The notes under the pieces are model-generated. The model saw nothing but the letters and a program-made list of their open reading frames with translations. It was not told the origin of the DNA and did no database searches. Both the position numbers and the translations under genes were made by a program. A stretch of 5,215 nucleotides of DNA from Omnitrophica bacterium RBG_13_46_9 (GTDB lineage Bacteria > Omnitrophota > Gorgyraeia > JABMRN01 > RBG-13-46-9), in NCBI GenBank assembly GCA_001804045.1, contig MHFD01000048.1, positions 19,040 through 24,254 on the forward strand, given 5' to 3'. Below are positions 1 to 5,215 of this stretch, piece after piece (the stretch's first letter is position 1; each line of letters opens with the position of its first letter).

Positions 1-469
1 TTCCCGGCTCGGGAAACCTGCGCATGTCTTCTATTCTCTCTCCGCCTGAAAGATGCTTCACGATTCCGGTAAACGGTATCTCGCCGTCATAATTTACGCA
101 TAAATCTATAAAATCATTTTTTCTGAGGTAGGCGTATTTTTCATCCGGAGATACGCAAAGGTTGGGGCCCCCTGCAATAATGACGCAATCCGGATTATCT
201 CTCTTCACGAGCCGTGCCGCATAAAGGTTTATCTCACTGTTCCAGACATACTGCGCTATACCCAATATGCCGGGTTTCCAACTTTTTAAAACATGTAAAA
301 ATTTAAGCGGGTCTTTGAATATCCTTATATCTAATTCAGCTTCCAGATTATTCTTAAGGTAATACGCTATTGACCCGATGCCGAGGGGGATCGTATTGGT
401 GTGCACCCCCATGGTCATATGGTTCAAATCTATTAAAGCAATATTAATGGTCTTTGTTATTTTTTTCAT
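1..469 (-). CDS. B12-binding-domain radical SAM protein, N-terminal part (cut by left edge)
   Basis: The 156 codons visible here run off the left edge, so only the N-terminal domain is present. It begins MKKITKTINIALIDLNHMTM and shows the Rossmann-like pattern of the cobalamin-binding domain found in COG1032 radical SAM proteins. These signs are a PLGIGSIAYYL helix (about residues 29-39), a strand ending KPGILGIAQY (about 65-74), and VIIAGGPNLCVSPDE (about 96-110), equivalent to the usual GGPH/GGPE loop. A YDGE element (about 127-130) sits where relatives have GEGE. No DxHxxG base-off cobalamin motif is seen, which is common in this group. The CxxxCxxC cluster motif would lie beyond the edge. 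I chose ATG at 469; the frame stays open to a stop at 535-533, and TTG at 481 is an alternative. The Shine-Dalgarno match is weak (GGA about 7 nt upstream). The gene starts 31 nt after the regulator stop, so it is probably the fourth gene of the operon. Substrate unknown. Confidence 0.85.
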   Translation of the reverse strand, partial: MKKITKTINIALIDLNHMTMGVHTNTIPLGIGSIAYYLKNNLEAELDIRIFKDPLKFLHVLKSWKPGILGIAQYVWNSEINLYAARLVKRDNPDCVIIAGGPNLCVSPDEKYAYLRKNDFIDLCVNYDGEIPFTGIVKHLSGGERIEDMRRFPEPG

Positions 470-500
470 TGCAGAATCCAATGAACTGCAAACGCCGTCA

Positions 501-1055
501 TCACTCTGACAGTAAAACTTCTTCTTTTTGTTTTATTTTGGATCCGGTGCCAAGAAAATTGTTCAACAATCCAGAATTAAACAACTTGACCAAAGTCTGT
601 GCTTTATGATGCAGGTTTTTCAGAGCATCCACCCTTTCTTTAAACGCCCTGGCATCCTCCTTTTCTTCACCGTTCTGAGGGTCGACGGAATCGATTTCAT
701 CATAGACTGCCTTTAGCATATTATCTATTTCTGAAATCCGTCTCTGGGCCATTGACTTTAATCTATCTATAATCACTTTCGAGATGTCCTTTTCCCCTGC
801 ATAATAGTCCCTCCTTGAACCCTTAACCCATACCCTCCTCACGACACCATACCTTTCGAGCATTCTTATATTTACACTAACGCTTCCCTTGCTGATTTTA
901 AGCCGTTCACACATGTCGTCCAGGGACAAGGGATTATTACTGAAATACAGAATGGCGTAGAGCTGCGCCATGATATTGTTAAGGCCGAATTCACTGCAGA
1001 TATGGCTTATTTTTTCCAGGAAAATGTCCTGTGTTTTTTCAAGTTTTTCATTCAT
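501..1055 (-). CDS. GbsR-type (MarR-like) winged-helix transcriptional regulator
   Basis: A cytosolic DNA-binding regulator of 184 residues from the chosen start. The N-terminal helix (about 8-24) leads to a winged helix-turn-helix. LSLDDMCERLKIS (43-55) holds the first helices, SKGSVSVNIRMLERYG (55-70) is the recognition helix, and VRRVWVKGSRRDYYAG (72-87) is the wing. The SKGSVS-N-R-LE-G-V-RRVWVKG-R-YY pattern is characteristic of GbsR/COG1510 proteins. The rest (about 90-165) is helical and charged, as expected for the dimerisation and ligand-binding part. The frame is open to 1124, but ATG at 1055 is preferred. It has a strong AAAGGAG at 1068-1062 with a 6 nt spacer, and the longer form would overlap the amidase gene and add a basic, unconserved tail. 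Known relatives include repressors of betaine and choline genes in Bacillus. Here there is no osmolyte gene nearby, so the effector is unknown. It probably autoregulates this operon through the palindrome at 3606-3621. Confidence 0.88.
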   Translation of the reverse strand: MNEKLEKTQDIFLEKISHICSEFGLNNIMAQLYAILYFSNNPLSLDDMCERLKISKGSVSVNIRMLERYGVVRRVWVKGSRRDYYAGEKDISKVIIDRLKSMAQRRISEIDNMLKAVYDEIDSVDPQNGEEKEDARAFKERVDALKNLHHKAQTLVKLFNSGLLNNFLGTGSKIKQKEEVLLSE

Positions 1056-1061
1056 CTTATG

Positions 1062-1068
1062 CTCCTTT
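1062..1068 (-). promoter_or_regulatory. Strong ribosome binding site deciding the regulator start
   Basis: AAAGGAG read on the minus strand, 6 nt before ATG at 1055. It supports the 184-residue regulator over the longer 207-codon reading that would overlap the amidase. Confidence 0.8.
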
Positions 1069-1083
1069 GTTATGTTTTGGCGC

Positions 1084-2493
1084 TTATATTTTTTCGGCCG
1101 TAGACCGGTAACGCAAAGAATCACCTGAAACAGCCACCGGACCTACGTCATATATAAAACCGCATTCTTTCAGCTTTTTCCCCAACTCAAGCAACGAATA
1201 GTCATTATATCGCCTGCCTATGATCTGTATACCGTAGGGCATATTATGCGGCCCTTTAAAAACAGGCAGGTTAATTACCGGCGCCCAGCACATCGACCAT
1301 ATCAAGCAGCTATCCGGTTTATCATATGGACTTTCGAACTTAGGCGCCTCACCGGATGTGGAAAGCGTAATAAAGGCATCGTATGTATCGAAATATTCAT
1401 TCAGCCTTGCGGCGAGATCACTCTGGAACTTTATCGCCTTGCCATAATCTTCTGTTGTAAAACACCGTCCTTTATCGATCATATTCTTCAGTATTTTACT
1501 TACGAATTTAACATACTTGCATTCCTCTTGAAAATAATAGGAAAGGGATTTGCAATATATCACATCATGCATCTTGTGAGCGTCATAAAATTCGGACGGC
1601 AATTTTACCTTTTCAAGTCTGAATTTACTATTATTTGATAACTCTGTTACCAGGTTAAAAAAAGCGTCTTTTGCATAATCTTCTGCATATCCCCAGTTTG
1701 GATGCTCTATAATGGCTATCTTCCGGAATTCATTATCGTTTTCTTTGCGCTGGTCCAGGGTGTTATAAACAAAAGGATGGTTGCGCCCTTTTACCCTGAC
1801 TGTATCGAACAATATCTCCAGGTCTTCTATCGCCCTGGAAAACCATCCTATCTGATCCAGCGTATCTGTAGTCTTTAATACGCCTGTCCGCGGTATCGTG
1901 CCAAAGGATGGTTTAAAGCCGTATATACCGCAATAACTGGCGGGCCTTATAATAGAACCTGCTGTTTGCGTACCGATAGCTACAGGCACCATACCGGAAG
2001 CAACGGCTGCGGCTGAGCCGCTTGAGGATGTGCCCGGATAGTATTCACCATTGTGCGGGTTGCGGGTTTCTCCCGGCTCATGGACCGCAAATTCCGCTGT
2101 AACAGTTTTTCCGGCGATCAAACCGCCTTCTTGTTTTAGATTAAATACGACGCGTGCATCATTTCCCGGAGTAAAACCCTTCCACAGGGGGCTTCCCATG
2201 CCGGTGGGCATATCTTCGGTATTAAATATGTCCTTCACGCCTACGGGCACCCCGAATATCCTGCCTTCCGGATCGCCATTTAAAAGTTCCGCATCTCTGA
2301 GCCCTGCTTGCTCAATAAGCAAATCCGGGTCAAAATAAGACCACGCCTTTATCTGATCTTCGAGAGATTCGATATGTTTTATTATATCCTCTGTAAATTC
2401 CTTTACCGAAAACAGTCTATTTTTTATTCCCTCATGTATCTCGGCTAAAGTAAAATTATAGCATTTTGTTTTTTCAGAAACGCGCTTCTTCAT
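1084..2493 (-). CDS. Amidase-signature family amidohydrolase (GatA-like)
   Basis: A full-length 469-residue amidase-signature enzyme with no signal peptide, so cytosolic. The family hydrolyses amides with a Ser-cisSer-Lys triad, and GatA uses this fold to free ammonia from glutamine. All three residues are visible: Lys87 in GVPVGVKDIFNT, cis-Ser156 in PGTSSSGSAAAVASG, and nucleophile Ser180 in GTQTAGSIIRP. The spacings of 69 and 24 residues equal those of malonamidase E2 (62/131/155). The motif deviates from the usual GGSSGGS to GTSSSGS, and from GGS to AGS before the nucleophile, without losing a catalytic residue. CGIYGFKPSFGTIPRTG (188-204) follows as usual. The region of about 250-400 is divergent and probably sets specificity. 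The start at 2493 lies 1 nt after the PP-loop gene stop, implying translational coupling. In this context it may supply ammonia to that enzyme (inference). It could equally be a stand-alone amidase, so no substrate is assigned. Confidence 0.93.
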   Translation of the reverse strand: MKKRVSEKTKCYNFTLAEIHEGIKNRLFSVKEFTEDIIKHIESLEDQIKAWSYFDPDLLIEQAGLRDAELLNGDPEGRIFGVPVGVKDIFNTEDMPTGMGSPLWKGFTPGNDARVVFNLKQEGGLIAGKTVTAEFAVHEPGETRNPHNGEYYPGTSSSGSAAAVASGMVPVAIGTQTAGSIIRPASYCGIYGFKPSFGTIPRTGVLKTTDTLDQIGWFSRAIEDLEILFDTVRVKGRNHPFVYNTLDQRKENDNEFRKIAIIEHPNWGYAEDYAKDAFFNLVTELSNNSKFRLEKVKLPSEFYDAHKMHDVIYCKSLSYYFQEECKYVKFVSKILKNMIDKGRCFTTEDYGKAIKFQSDLAARLNEYFDTYDAFITLSTSGEAPKFESPYDKPDSCLIWSMCWAPVINLPVFKGPHNMPYGIQIIGRRYNDYSLLELGKKLKECGFIYDVGPVAVSGDSLRYRSTAEKI

Positions 2494-2494
2494 C

Positions 2495-3580
2495 TTAGTC
2501 CAGCTTCTTCGCCTTCCCTTTCCTTAATGATTTTAGTACCCTTACAAACTCTTCTTCGGTCAAACCGCTGATTTTAAGGTAATGATCCAGCATTTTGGGA
2601 CGCTGTGTATCGAGTTTTTCTATTAATTCGAAACCTTCCTCCCTGGTTAAGAGACCGGCGCGTACATCGGTGCTCGCATAGTCGGTACTCCGGCCATATC
2701 CACGCTTGATGTATTTCGCATAACTGTGAACTCCCTCCATAATGCACTCAACGCTCTTATATCTCTTGTACGTATTTTCCACATCGGCCTCTTTCCAGCC
2801 GTATTCTTTCTTAATAAACTCCACCTGTCTTTCTCCATCCCAAAAAATATAATTTCCGAGATGTATGCCATACACACCGACTCCTTCTAATTCTTCCTCT
2901 GTGGGATTGTCAAAACAGCGTAATTCTTTCTTTGAGATCTCATTGTTTGCCATTTCGCAAGATGTCAGCTTGGCTGACATCTCTCTAAAATAATCTGCGC
3001 TATATTCAACAGGCTCAAAATAGGTAAAACGTCCTTCATGCTCTGCGGCGGATTCTCCCCATACAAGTAACGGAATTTTAAATTTGACGGCAATACTCAG
3101 AGGAAATGCGCCGACTCCCGCATGGCAATGCCAACAGGGATCACCTATCTTGTAGAGGCTGTGTCTGGCAAGCCTGTTTACAAGACTCCTGTTTGGAGTA
3201 AACATAATATGGTCTACATTAAATTTCTCAAGGGCATTCTGAAGATTATAACGACCTGTTTCCGTAAACCAATTATGGTTAAACGTAACTGTTAACACCC
3301 TCATCTTGTATACATTACATAAAATATGCAATTGGAAAGTGCTGTCTTTGCCGCCACTGATCGGAACTATACAATCGTACCCGTTTGGACTTTTACCTCT
3401 ATAGCTATCTAAAATCTTTCTTAATTTCTTTTCTCTTTCCTTCCAGTTTATATGCATTTTCTGTTCGGCAGAAATACACCCGCGGCAAATTCCCATATCG
3501 TCAAAAATGATATTTTCTGTAGTTTCCGGAAGACAACAACGAGTACAATAACGTATTTGTGGATACAATGGTTTACCCAT
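2495..3580 (-). CDS. PP-loop ATPase, N-acetyl sugar amidotransferase (WbpG/PseA-like) family
   Basis: A 361-residue cytosolic enzyme. An N-terminal zinc-ribbon-like element has pairs Cys12/Cys15 (YCTRCC) and Cys32/Cys35 (ICRGC). The ATP-pyrophosphatase P-loop follows as IVPISGGKDSTFQLHI (71-86; SGGKDS at 75-80). Next come the family-typical strands LTVTFNHNWFTETGRYNLQNA (about 96-116), then GDPCWHCHAG (147-156) and IPLLVWGE (169-176). The order and length match the WbpG/PseA group, which adenylates an acyl or carboxamide oxygen of a nucleotide sugar and uses ammonia to make an acetamidino group, usually with HisH/HisF-like partners. None is visible here; the coupled downstream gene is an amidase. 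A second CxxC at 149-152 may bind metal or take part in catalysis. ATG at 3580 has AGGAAGGA about 8 nt upstream, and the gene is first after the operator-promoter. The family is sure. A sugar substrate is not, since no sugar-biosynthesis gene is in view. Confidence 0.9.
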   Translation of the reverse strand: MGKPLYPQIRYCTRCCLPETTENIIFDDMGICRGCISAEQKMHINWKEREKKLRKILDSYRGKSPNGYDCIVPISGGKDSTFQLHILCNVYKMRVLTVTFNHNWFTETGRYNLQNALEKFNVDHIMFTPNRSLVNRLARHSLYKIGDPCWHCHAGVGAFPLSIAVKFKIPLLVWGESAAEHEGRFTYFEPVEYSADYFREMSAKLTSCEMANNEISKKELRCFDNPTEEELEGVGVYGIHLGNYIFWDGERQVEFIKKEYGWKEADVENTYKRYKSVECIMEGVHSYAKYIKRGYGRSTDYASTDVRAGLLTREEGFELIEKLDTQRPKMLDHYLKISGLTEEEFVRVLKSLRKGKAKKLD

Positions 3581-3588
3581 AATGGTTT

Positions 3589-3596
3589 TCCTTCCT
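3589..3596 (-). promoter_or_regulatory. Ribosome binding site of the PP-loop gene
   Basis: AGGAAGGA on the minus strand, 8 nt before ATG at 3580. It lies just downstream of the palindromic operator, in a predicted leader of about 42 nt. Confidence 0.75.
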
Positions 3597-3605
3597 TTTT
3601 TAGCA

Positions 3606-3621
3606 TTTAGAACGTTCTAAA
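3606..3621. promoter_or_regulatory. Perfect 16 bp palindrome, probable operator of the GbsR-type repressor
   Basis: TTTAGAACGTTCTAAA is a perfect inverted repeat with no spacer. It sits directly after the predicted transcription start (about 3622) of the operon promoter, covering about +2 to +17. This is a classic place for a repressor to block initiation. A second AACGTT core lies at 3620-3625, nine bases from the first at 3611-3616, which may give a tandem or overlapping half-site. The symmetry and length fit a dimeric MarR/GbsR-type protein, and one is encoded two genes downstream. That the two interact is inference. Confidence 0.75.
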
Positions 3622-3628
3622 CGTTATG

Positions 3629-3657
3629 AATATAGCATATTTTGGGGTTCGCGTCAA
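3629..3657 (-). promoter_or_regulatory. Sigma-70-type promoter of the PP-loop/amidase/regulator operon
   Basis: On the minus strand, -35 TTGACG (3657-3652, 5 of 6 consensus bases) is separated by exactly 17 bp from -10 TATATT (3634-3629, 5 of 6). A TGC triplet (3637-3635) just before the -10 gives an extended -10. The predicted start is near 3622, 42 nt before the ATG at 3580, and abuts the operator palindrome. This should be a strong promoter unless repressed. Confidence 0.8.
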
Positions 3658-3675
3658 TATCTCTTTATAAATATA

Positions 3676-3927
3676 TTACGATATGATGAAAGGCGGGCAT
3701 GTGGATAGAATTACTGTTTGGTGGCGGTGAAAACACCCACAAGAAGCTTTTTTCGGCTGGATTTCATATCCCCCTCTTCCCGAAATACAACCTATTTCGT
3801 GTAAATAATAAAGCACGGTCTTGAGGATATTGGCGCCTAGAGCTATTATCGTGGATTCCTTAATGAATGGTTTCGATTGTATAAACAAACAACCGCCTGC
3901 GTGATTATAATAGCTGATAAACGCCAT
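3676..3927 (-). CDS. Doubtful 83-codon ORF in the intergenic gap
   Basis: An open frame that no other gene explains, beginning MAFISYYNHAGGCLFIQSKP. I do not recognise it. It is cysteine-rich toward the end (CGCFHRHQ, then STCPP near the C-terminus) and has one moderately hydrophobic stretch, TIIALGANILKTVLYYL. No good Shine-Dalgarno site precedes ATG at 3927. It lies in the same frame as the radical SAM gene that stops at 3990-3988, and no other stop occurs between them, so it could be read-through sequence, a decayed extension or chance. A candidate promoter (3932-3904) overlaps its start codon, which argues against translation of this ORF from that transcript. Most likely not a real gene. 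Confidence 0.15.
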   Translation of the reverse strand: MAFISYYNHAGGCLFIQSKPFIKESTIIALGANILKTVLYYLHEIGCISGRGGYEIQPKKASCGCFHRHQTVILSTCPPFIIS

Positions 3928-3932
3928 GTAAC
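3904..3932 (-). promoter_or_regulatory. Weaker candidate promoter upstream in the gap
   Basis: On the minus strand, a perfect -10 TATAAT (3909-3904) lies 17 bp after GTTACA (3932-3927, 4 of 6 bases of the -35 consensus). If used, it would start transcription near 3897 and give a leader of about 317 nt before the PP-loop gene. In AT-rich intergenic DNA such a match can arise by chance. Confidence 0.3.
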
Positions 3933-3987
3933 GGTCTTGATCAATGTCCTTATGTGACGATCTATGGTATAAATCCTTTTTTAGAGT

Positions 3988-5215
3988 TTACCGCCTGATC
4001 CTGATCTTCCCTTTCCGCATGTTACGGGTCATTATCTCGAACCAGGCATCCCTCCTCACGCTCTCTATCATCTCGCGGGTGTAATCAGGGCCTTTAATGT
4101 TATTAAGGGAATACCTTATGCGCTGAAAATCAAAATCGGGATACATAAGTCTTTTTTCTTCGCATTCTCCGTAAATATCCGTCCCCGGAAAAGGGTTCGC
4201 GATGAAAAAATCCACGTCATCAAGGTCGAGCGATTTGGCGTATTCGACTGTGGCCGCTATCTCCTTCCACGTCTGCCCGGGCAGGCCTATGATAAAATAG
4301 CCGGTAACCGGCATGTCCAGCTCATGTGACTTTCTGATAATGCCCTCTACCTTTCCCAGGTCGACCCTCTTAGACAATCTGCTTAAAAATTCCTGATCCC
4401 CCGACTCGATGGAAATATACAGATGGTCACAGCCGGCTTCATGCATCAACTCTATAAGTTCGCCGTTTAACGCGTTTACCGCGAAGCCGTGCGGGTCTAT
4501 GAATCTAATACCGATTTTTTGATCAACCAGCGCACGGCAGAAAGCCTTCCAGTGTTTAACATCTGCCATTGTATGATAATCCACAAAACGTATCTCTTCG
4601 ACTTTAAAATCATTCTTTAAGAGCGTAATCTCTTCGATCATGTTGGAAATGGAGCGTTTACGGTACCCTTCTCCCACAATAAGCGCTTTTGCGCAGTAGC
4701 TGCATTTATGCGGACATCCTCTCGAGCCGCAAAATAAGGAATAATTCCTCATTTCATAACGGCTGCCGGGCATCCGTATATTGAAATAATCCTTCATCTT
4801 CAAAAGATGGTATGCCGGAAAAGGTATCTCATCCAGATTGGGTATATTTACGGTTTTTGGATTTATGCGGAATTTGCCCTTTATTTTATATCCGAATCCG
4901 TCGAGGTCCGATATGTCTTTCTTTTGGTCTATCCTTCGTAATAAATCCCGGGCTGTATATTCACCCTCGCCCAGGACCACATAATCACAGTTCGGGCTTG
5001 ACAGGCAGTGTTCCGGATGCATCGAAGCGTATCCGCCGCCAACGACAGTAATAATACCTCCGGAGACCGCTTTTACGGCTTCCAGCACGTCCTGCACCTC
5101 ATATACCCTATTTGAATGCATCCCGCCCACCCCTACTACATCCGGCTTAAACTCATGTATTTTTTTCTTTATGTCGGCTGCGGATAAGCCATACCTTATA
5201 AAGCCTTCCCGGACA
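3988..5215 (-). CDS. B12-binding-domain radical SAM enzyme (5' end beyond right edge)
   Basis: 408 residues are visible from the edge, and the frame continues upstream of it. An internal GTG at 5130 is not the start, because the preceding codons read REGFIRYGLSAADIKKKIHE and then KPDVVGVGGMHSN, normal cobalamin-binding-domain sequence. In visible numbering, the Rossmann-like part continues through TVVGGGYASMHPEHCL (about 56-71) and LGEGEYTARDLL (about 81-92). The radical SAM motif CPHKCSYC has cysteines at 167, 171 and 174 for the [4Fe-4S] cluster. Later core motifs are ISIESGD (about 267-273) and GYFIIGLPGQTW (about 305-316). The usual FxDDxF strand reads RFVDYHTMAD instead. The family carries out methylations, ring rearrangements and other radical steps with S-adenosylmethionine and often cobalamin. 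The substrate cannot be told. About 400 bp separate it from the next operon, which has its own promoter, so it may be independently transcribed. Confidence 0.93.
   Translation of the reverse strand, partial: VREGFIRYGLSAADIKKKIHEFKPDVVGVGGMHSNRVYEVQDVLEAVKAVSGGIITVVGGGYASMHPEHCLSSPNCDYVVLGEGEYTARDLLRRIDQKKDISDLDGFGYKIKGKFRINPKTVNIPNLDEIPFPAYHLLKMKDYFNIRMPGSRYEMRNYSLFCGSRGCPHKCSYCAKALIVGEGYRKRSISNMIEEITLLKNDFKVEEIRFVDYHTMADVKHWKAFCRALVDQKIGIRFIDPHGFAVNALNGELIELMHEAGCDHLYISIESGDQEFLSRLSKRVDLGKVEGIIRKSHELDMPVTGYFIIGLPGQTWKEIAATVEYAKSLDLDDVDFFIANPFPGTDIYGECEEKRLMYPDFDFQRIRYSLNNIKGPDYTREMIESVRRDAWFEIMTRNMRKGKIRIRR

Larger units (their letters stand above)
3581..3987. other. Intergenic region of about 400 bp between the radical SAM gene and the operon
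   Basis: It holds the operon promoter and operator at the 3606-3657 end, a second candidate promoter, and the doubtful ORF. Small symmetric elements are also present: a 7 bp perfect stem with a 5 nt loop at 3781-3799 (CGAAATA/TATTTCG), an imperfect GTGG/GTG hairpin with an AAAA loop at 3721-3740, and a 10 bp direct repeat ACGGTCTTGA at 3815-3824 and 3931-3940. No convincing rho-independent terminator follows the radical SAM stop at 3988, so some transcription may read through. I see no tRNA or recognisable riboswitch. Confidence 0.6.

Noticed and set aside
466..501. An 11-codon mini-ORF whose ATG overlaps the regulator stop and whose stop overlaps the radical SAM ATG
   Set aside because: The arrangement resembles a coupling leader, but the peptide is too short to assess and a short chance frame is more likely.
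1056..1124. Longer N-terminus for the regulator beginning at 1124
   Set aside because: It would overlap the amidase by 41 nt and adds a basic unconserved tail, while ATG at 1055 has a strong AAAGGAG at ideal distance.
1246..1638. Plus-strand open frame opposite the amidase
   Set aside because: It is antisense to a well-supported gene with catalytic motifs, and its translation is not protein-like.
2051..2338. Plus-strand open frame opposite the amidase N-terminal half
   Set aside because: Shadow of the amidase reading frame; no ribosome site or recognisable domain.
2647..2877. Alternative minus-strand frame inside the PP-loop gene
   Set aside because: It lies entirely within a gene whose family motifs are in the other frame.
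3721..3740. Hairpin with AAAA loop as a terminator
   Set aside because: The stem is interrupted by a 2 nt bulge. On the minus strand no T-run follows, and on the plus strand the T-run begins about 8 nt later with no plus-strand gene to terminate.
3841..3915. 9 bp inverted repeat AGCTATTAT/ATAATAGCT with 57 nt between arms
   Set aside because: Short, AT-rich and widely spaced, so expected by chance in a gap of this size.
3815..3940. 10 bp direct repeat ACGGTCTTGA, two copies
   Set aside because: Only two copies 116 bp apart with no shared flanks or target-site signature; too little to call a mobile element or array.
4812..5051. Plus-strand open frame opposite the right-hand radical SAM gene
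   Set aside because: Antisense shadow with no features of its own.

Overview
This is a bacterial window in which every supportable gene lies on the minus strand. The Shine-Dalgarno sites are canonical. A sigma-70-type promoter is recognisable, with -35 TTGACG, a 17 bp spacer and an extended -10 TGC-TATATT. G+C is moderate, and ATA (Ile) and AGG (Arg) codons are common. I cannot name the organism. The density of cobalamin-binding radical SAM genes and the codon choice would suit an uncultivated anaerobic lineage such as Omnitrophota or a deltaproteobacterium, but that is a guess.

Layout in the direction of transcription, right to left: (1) 5215-3988, a B12-binding-domain radical SAM enzyme whose N-terminus lies beyond the right edge. 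(2) 3987-3581, a gap of about 400 bp holding one strong promoter immediately followed by a perfect 16 bp palindrome, plus a weaker candidate promoter and a doubtful 83-codon ORF. (3) 3580-2495, a PP-loop ATPase of the N-acetyl sugar amidotransferase (WbpG/PseA-like) family. (4) 2493-1084, an amidase-signature hydrolase starting 1 nt after the previous stop. (5) 1055-501, a GbsR-type (MarR-like) winged-helix regulator. (6) 469-1, the N-terminal part of a second B12-binding radical SAM protein, cut by the left edge.

Genes 3-6 are tightly spaced (1, 28 and 31 nt gaps) and read as one operon from the promoter at about 3657-3629. The palindrome at 3606-3621 covers roughly +2 to +17 of the predicted transcript, where a repressor would block initiation or early elongation. 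The operon's own GbsR-type protein is the obvious candidate to bind it.

The most interesting idea is biochemical. WbpG/PseA-type PP-loop enzymes normally receive ammonia from a HisH-like glutaminase through a HisF-like partner. Neither is in this window, and an amidase-signature enzyme is translationally coupled to the PP-loop gene instead. This suggests an amidotransferase in which a GatA-like amidase supplies the ammonia, or a cycle that makes and hydrolyses an amide or amidine, with the radical SAM enzyme(s) tailoring the same unknown molecule. The family calls are solid. The shared pathway and the product are inference.
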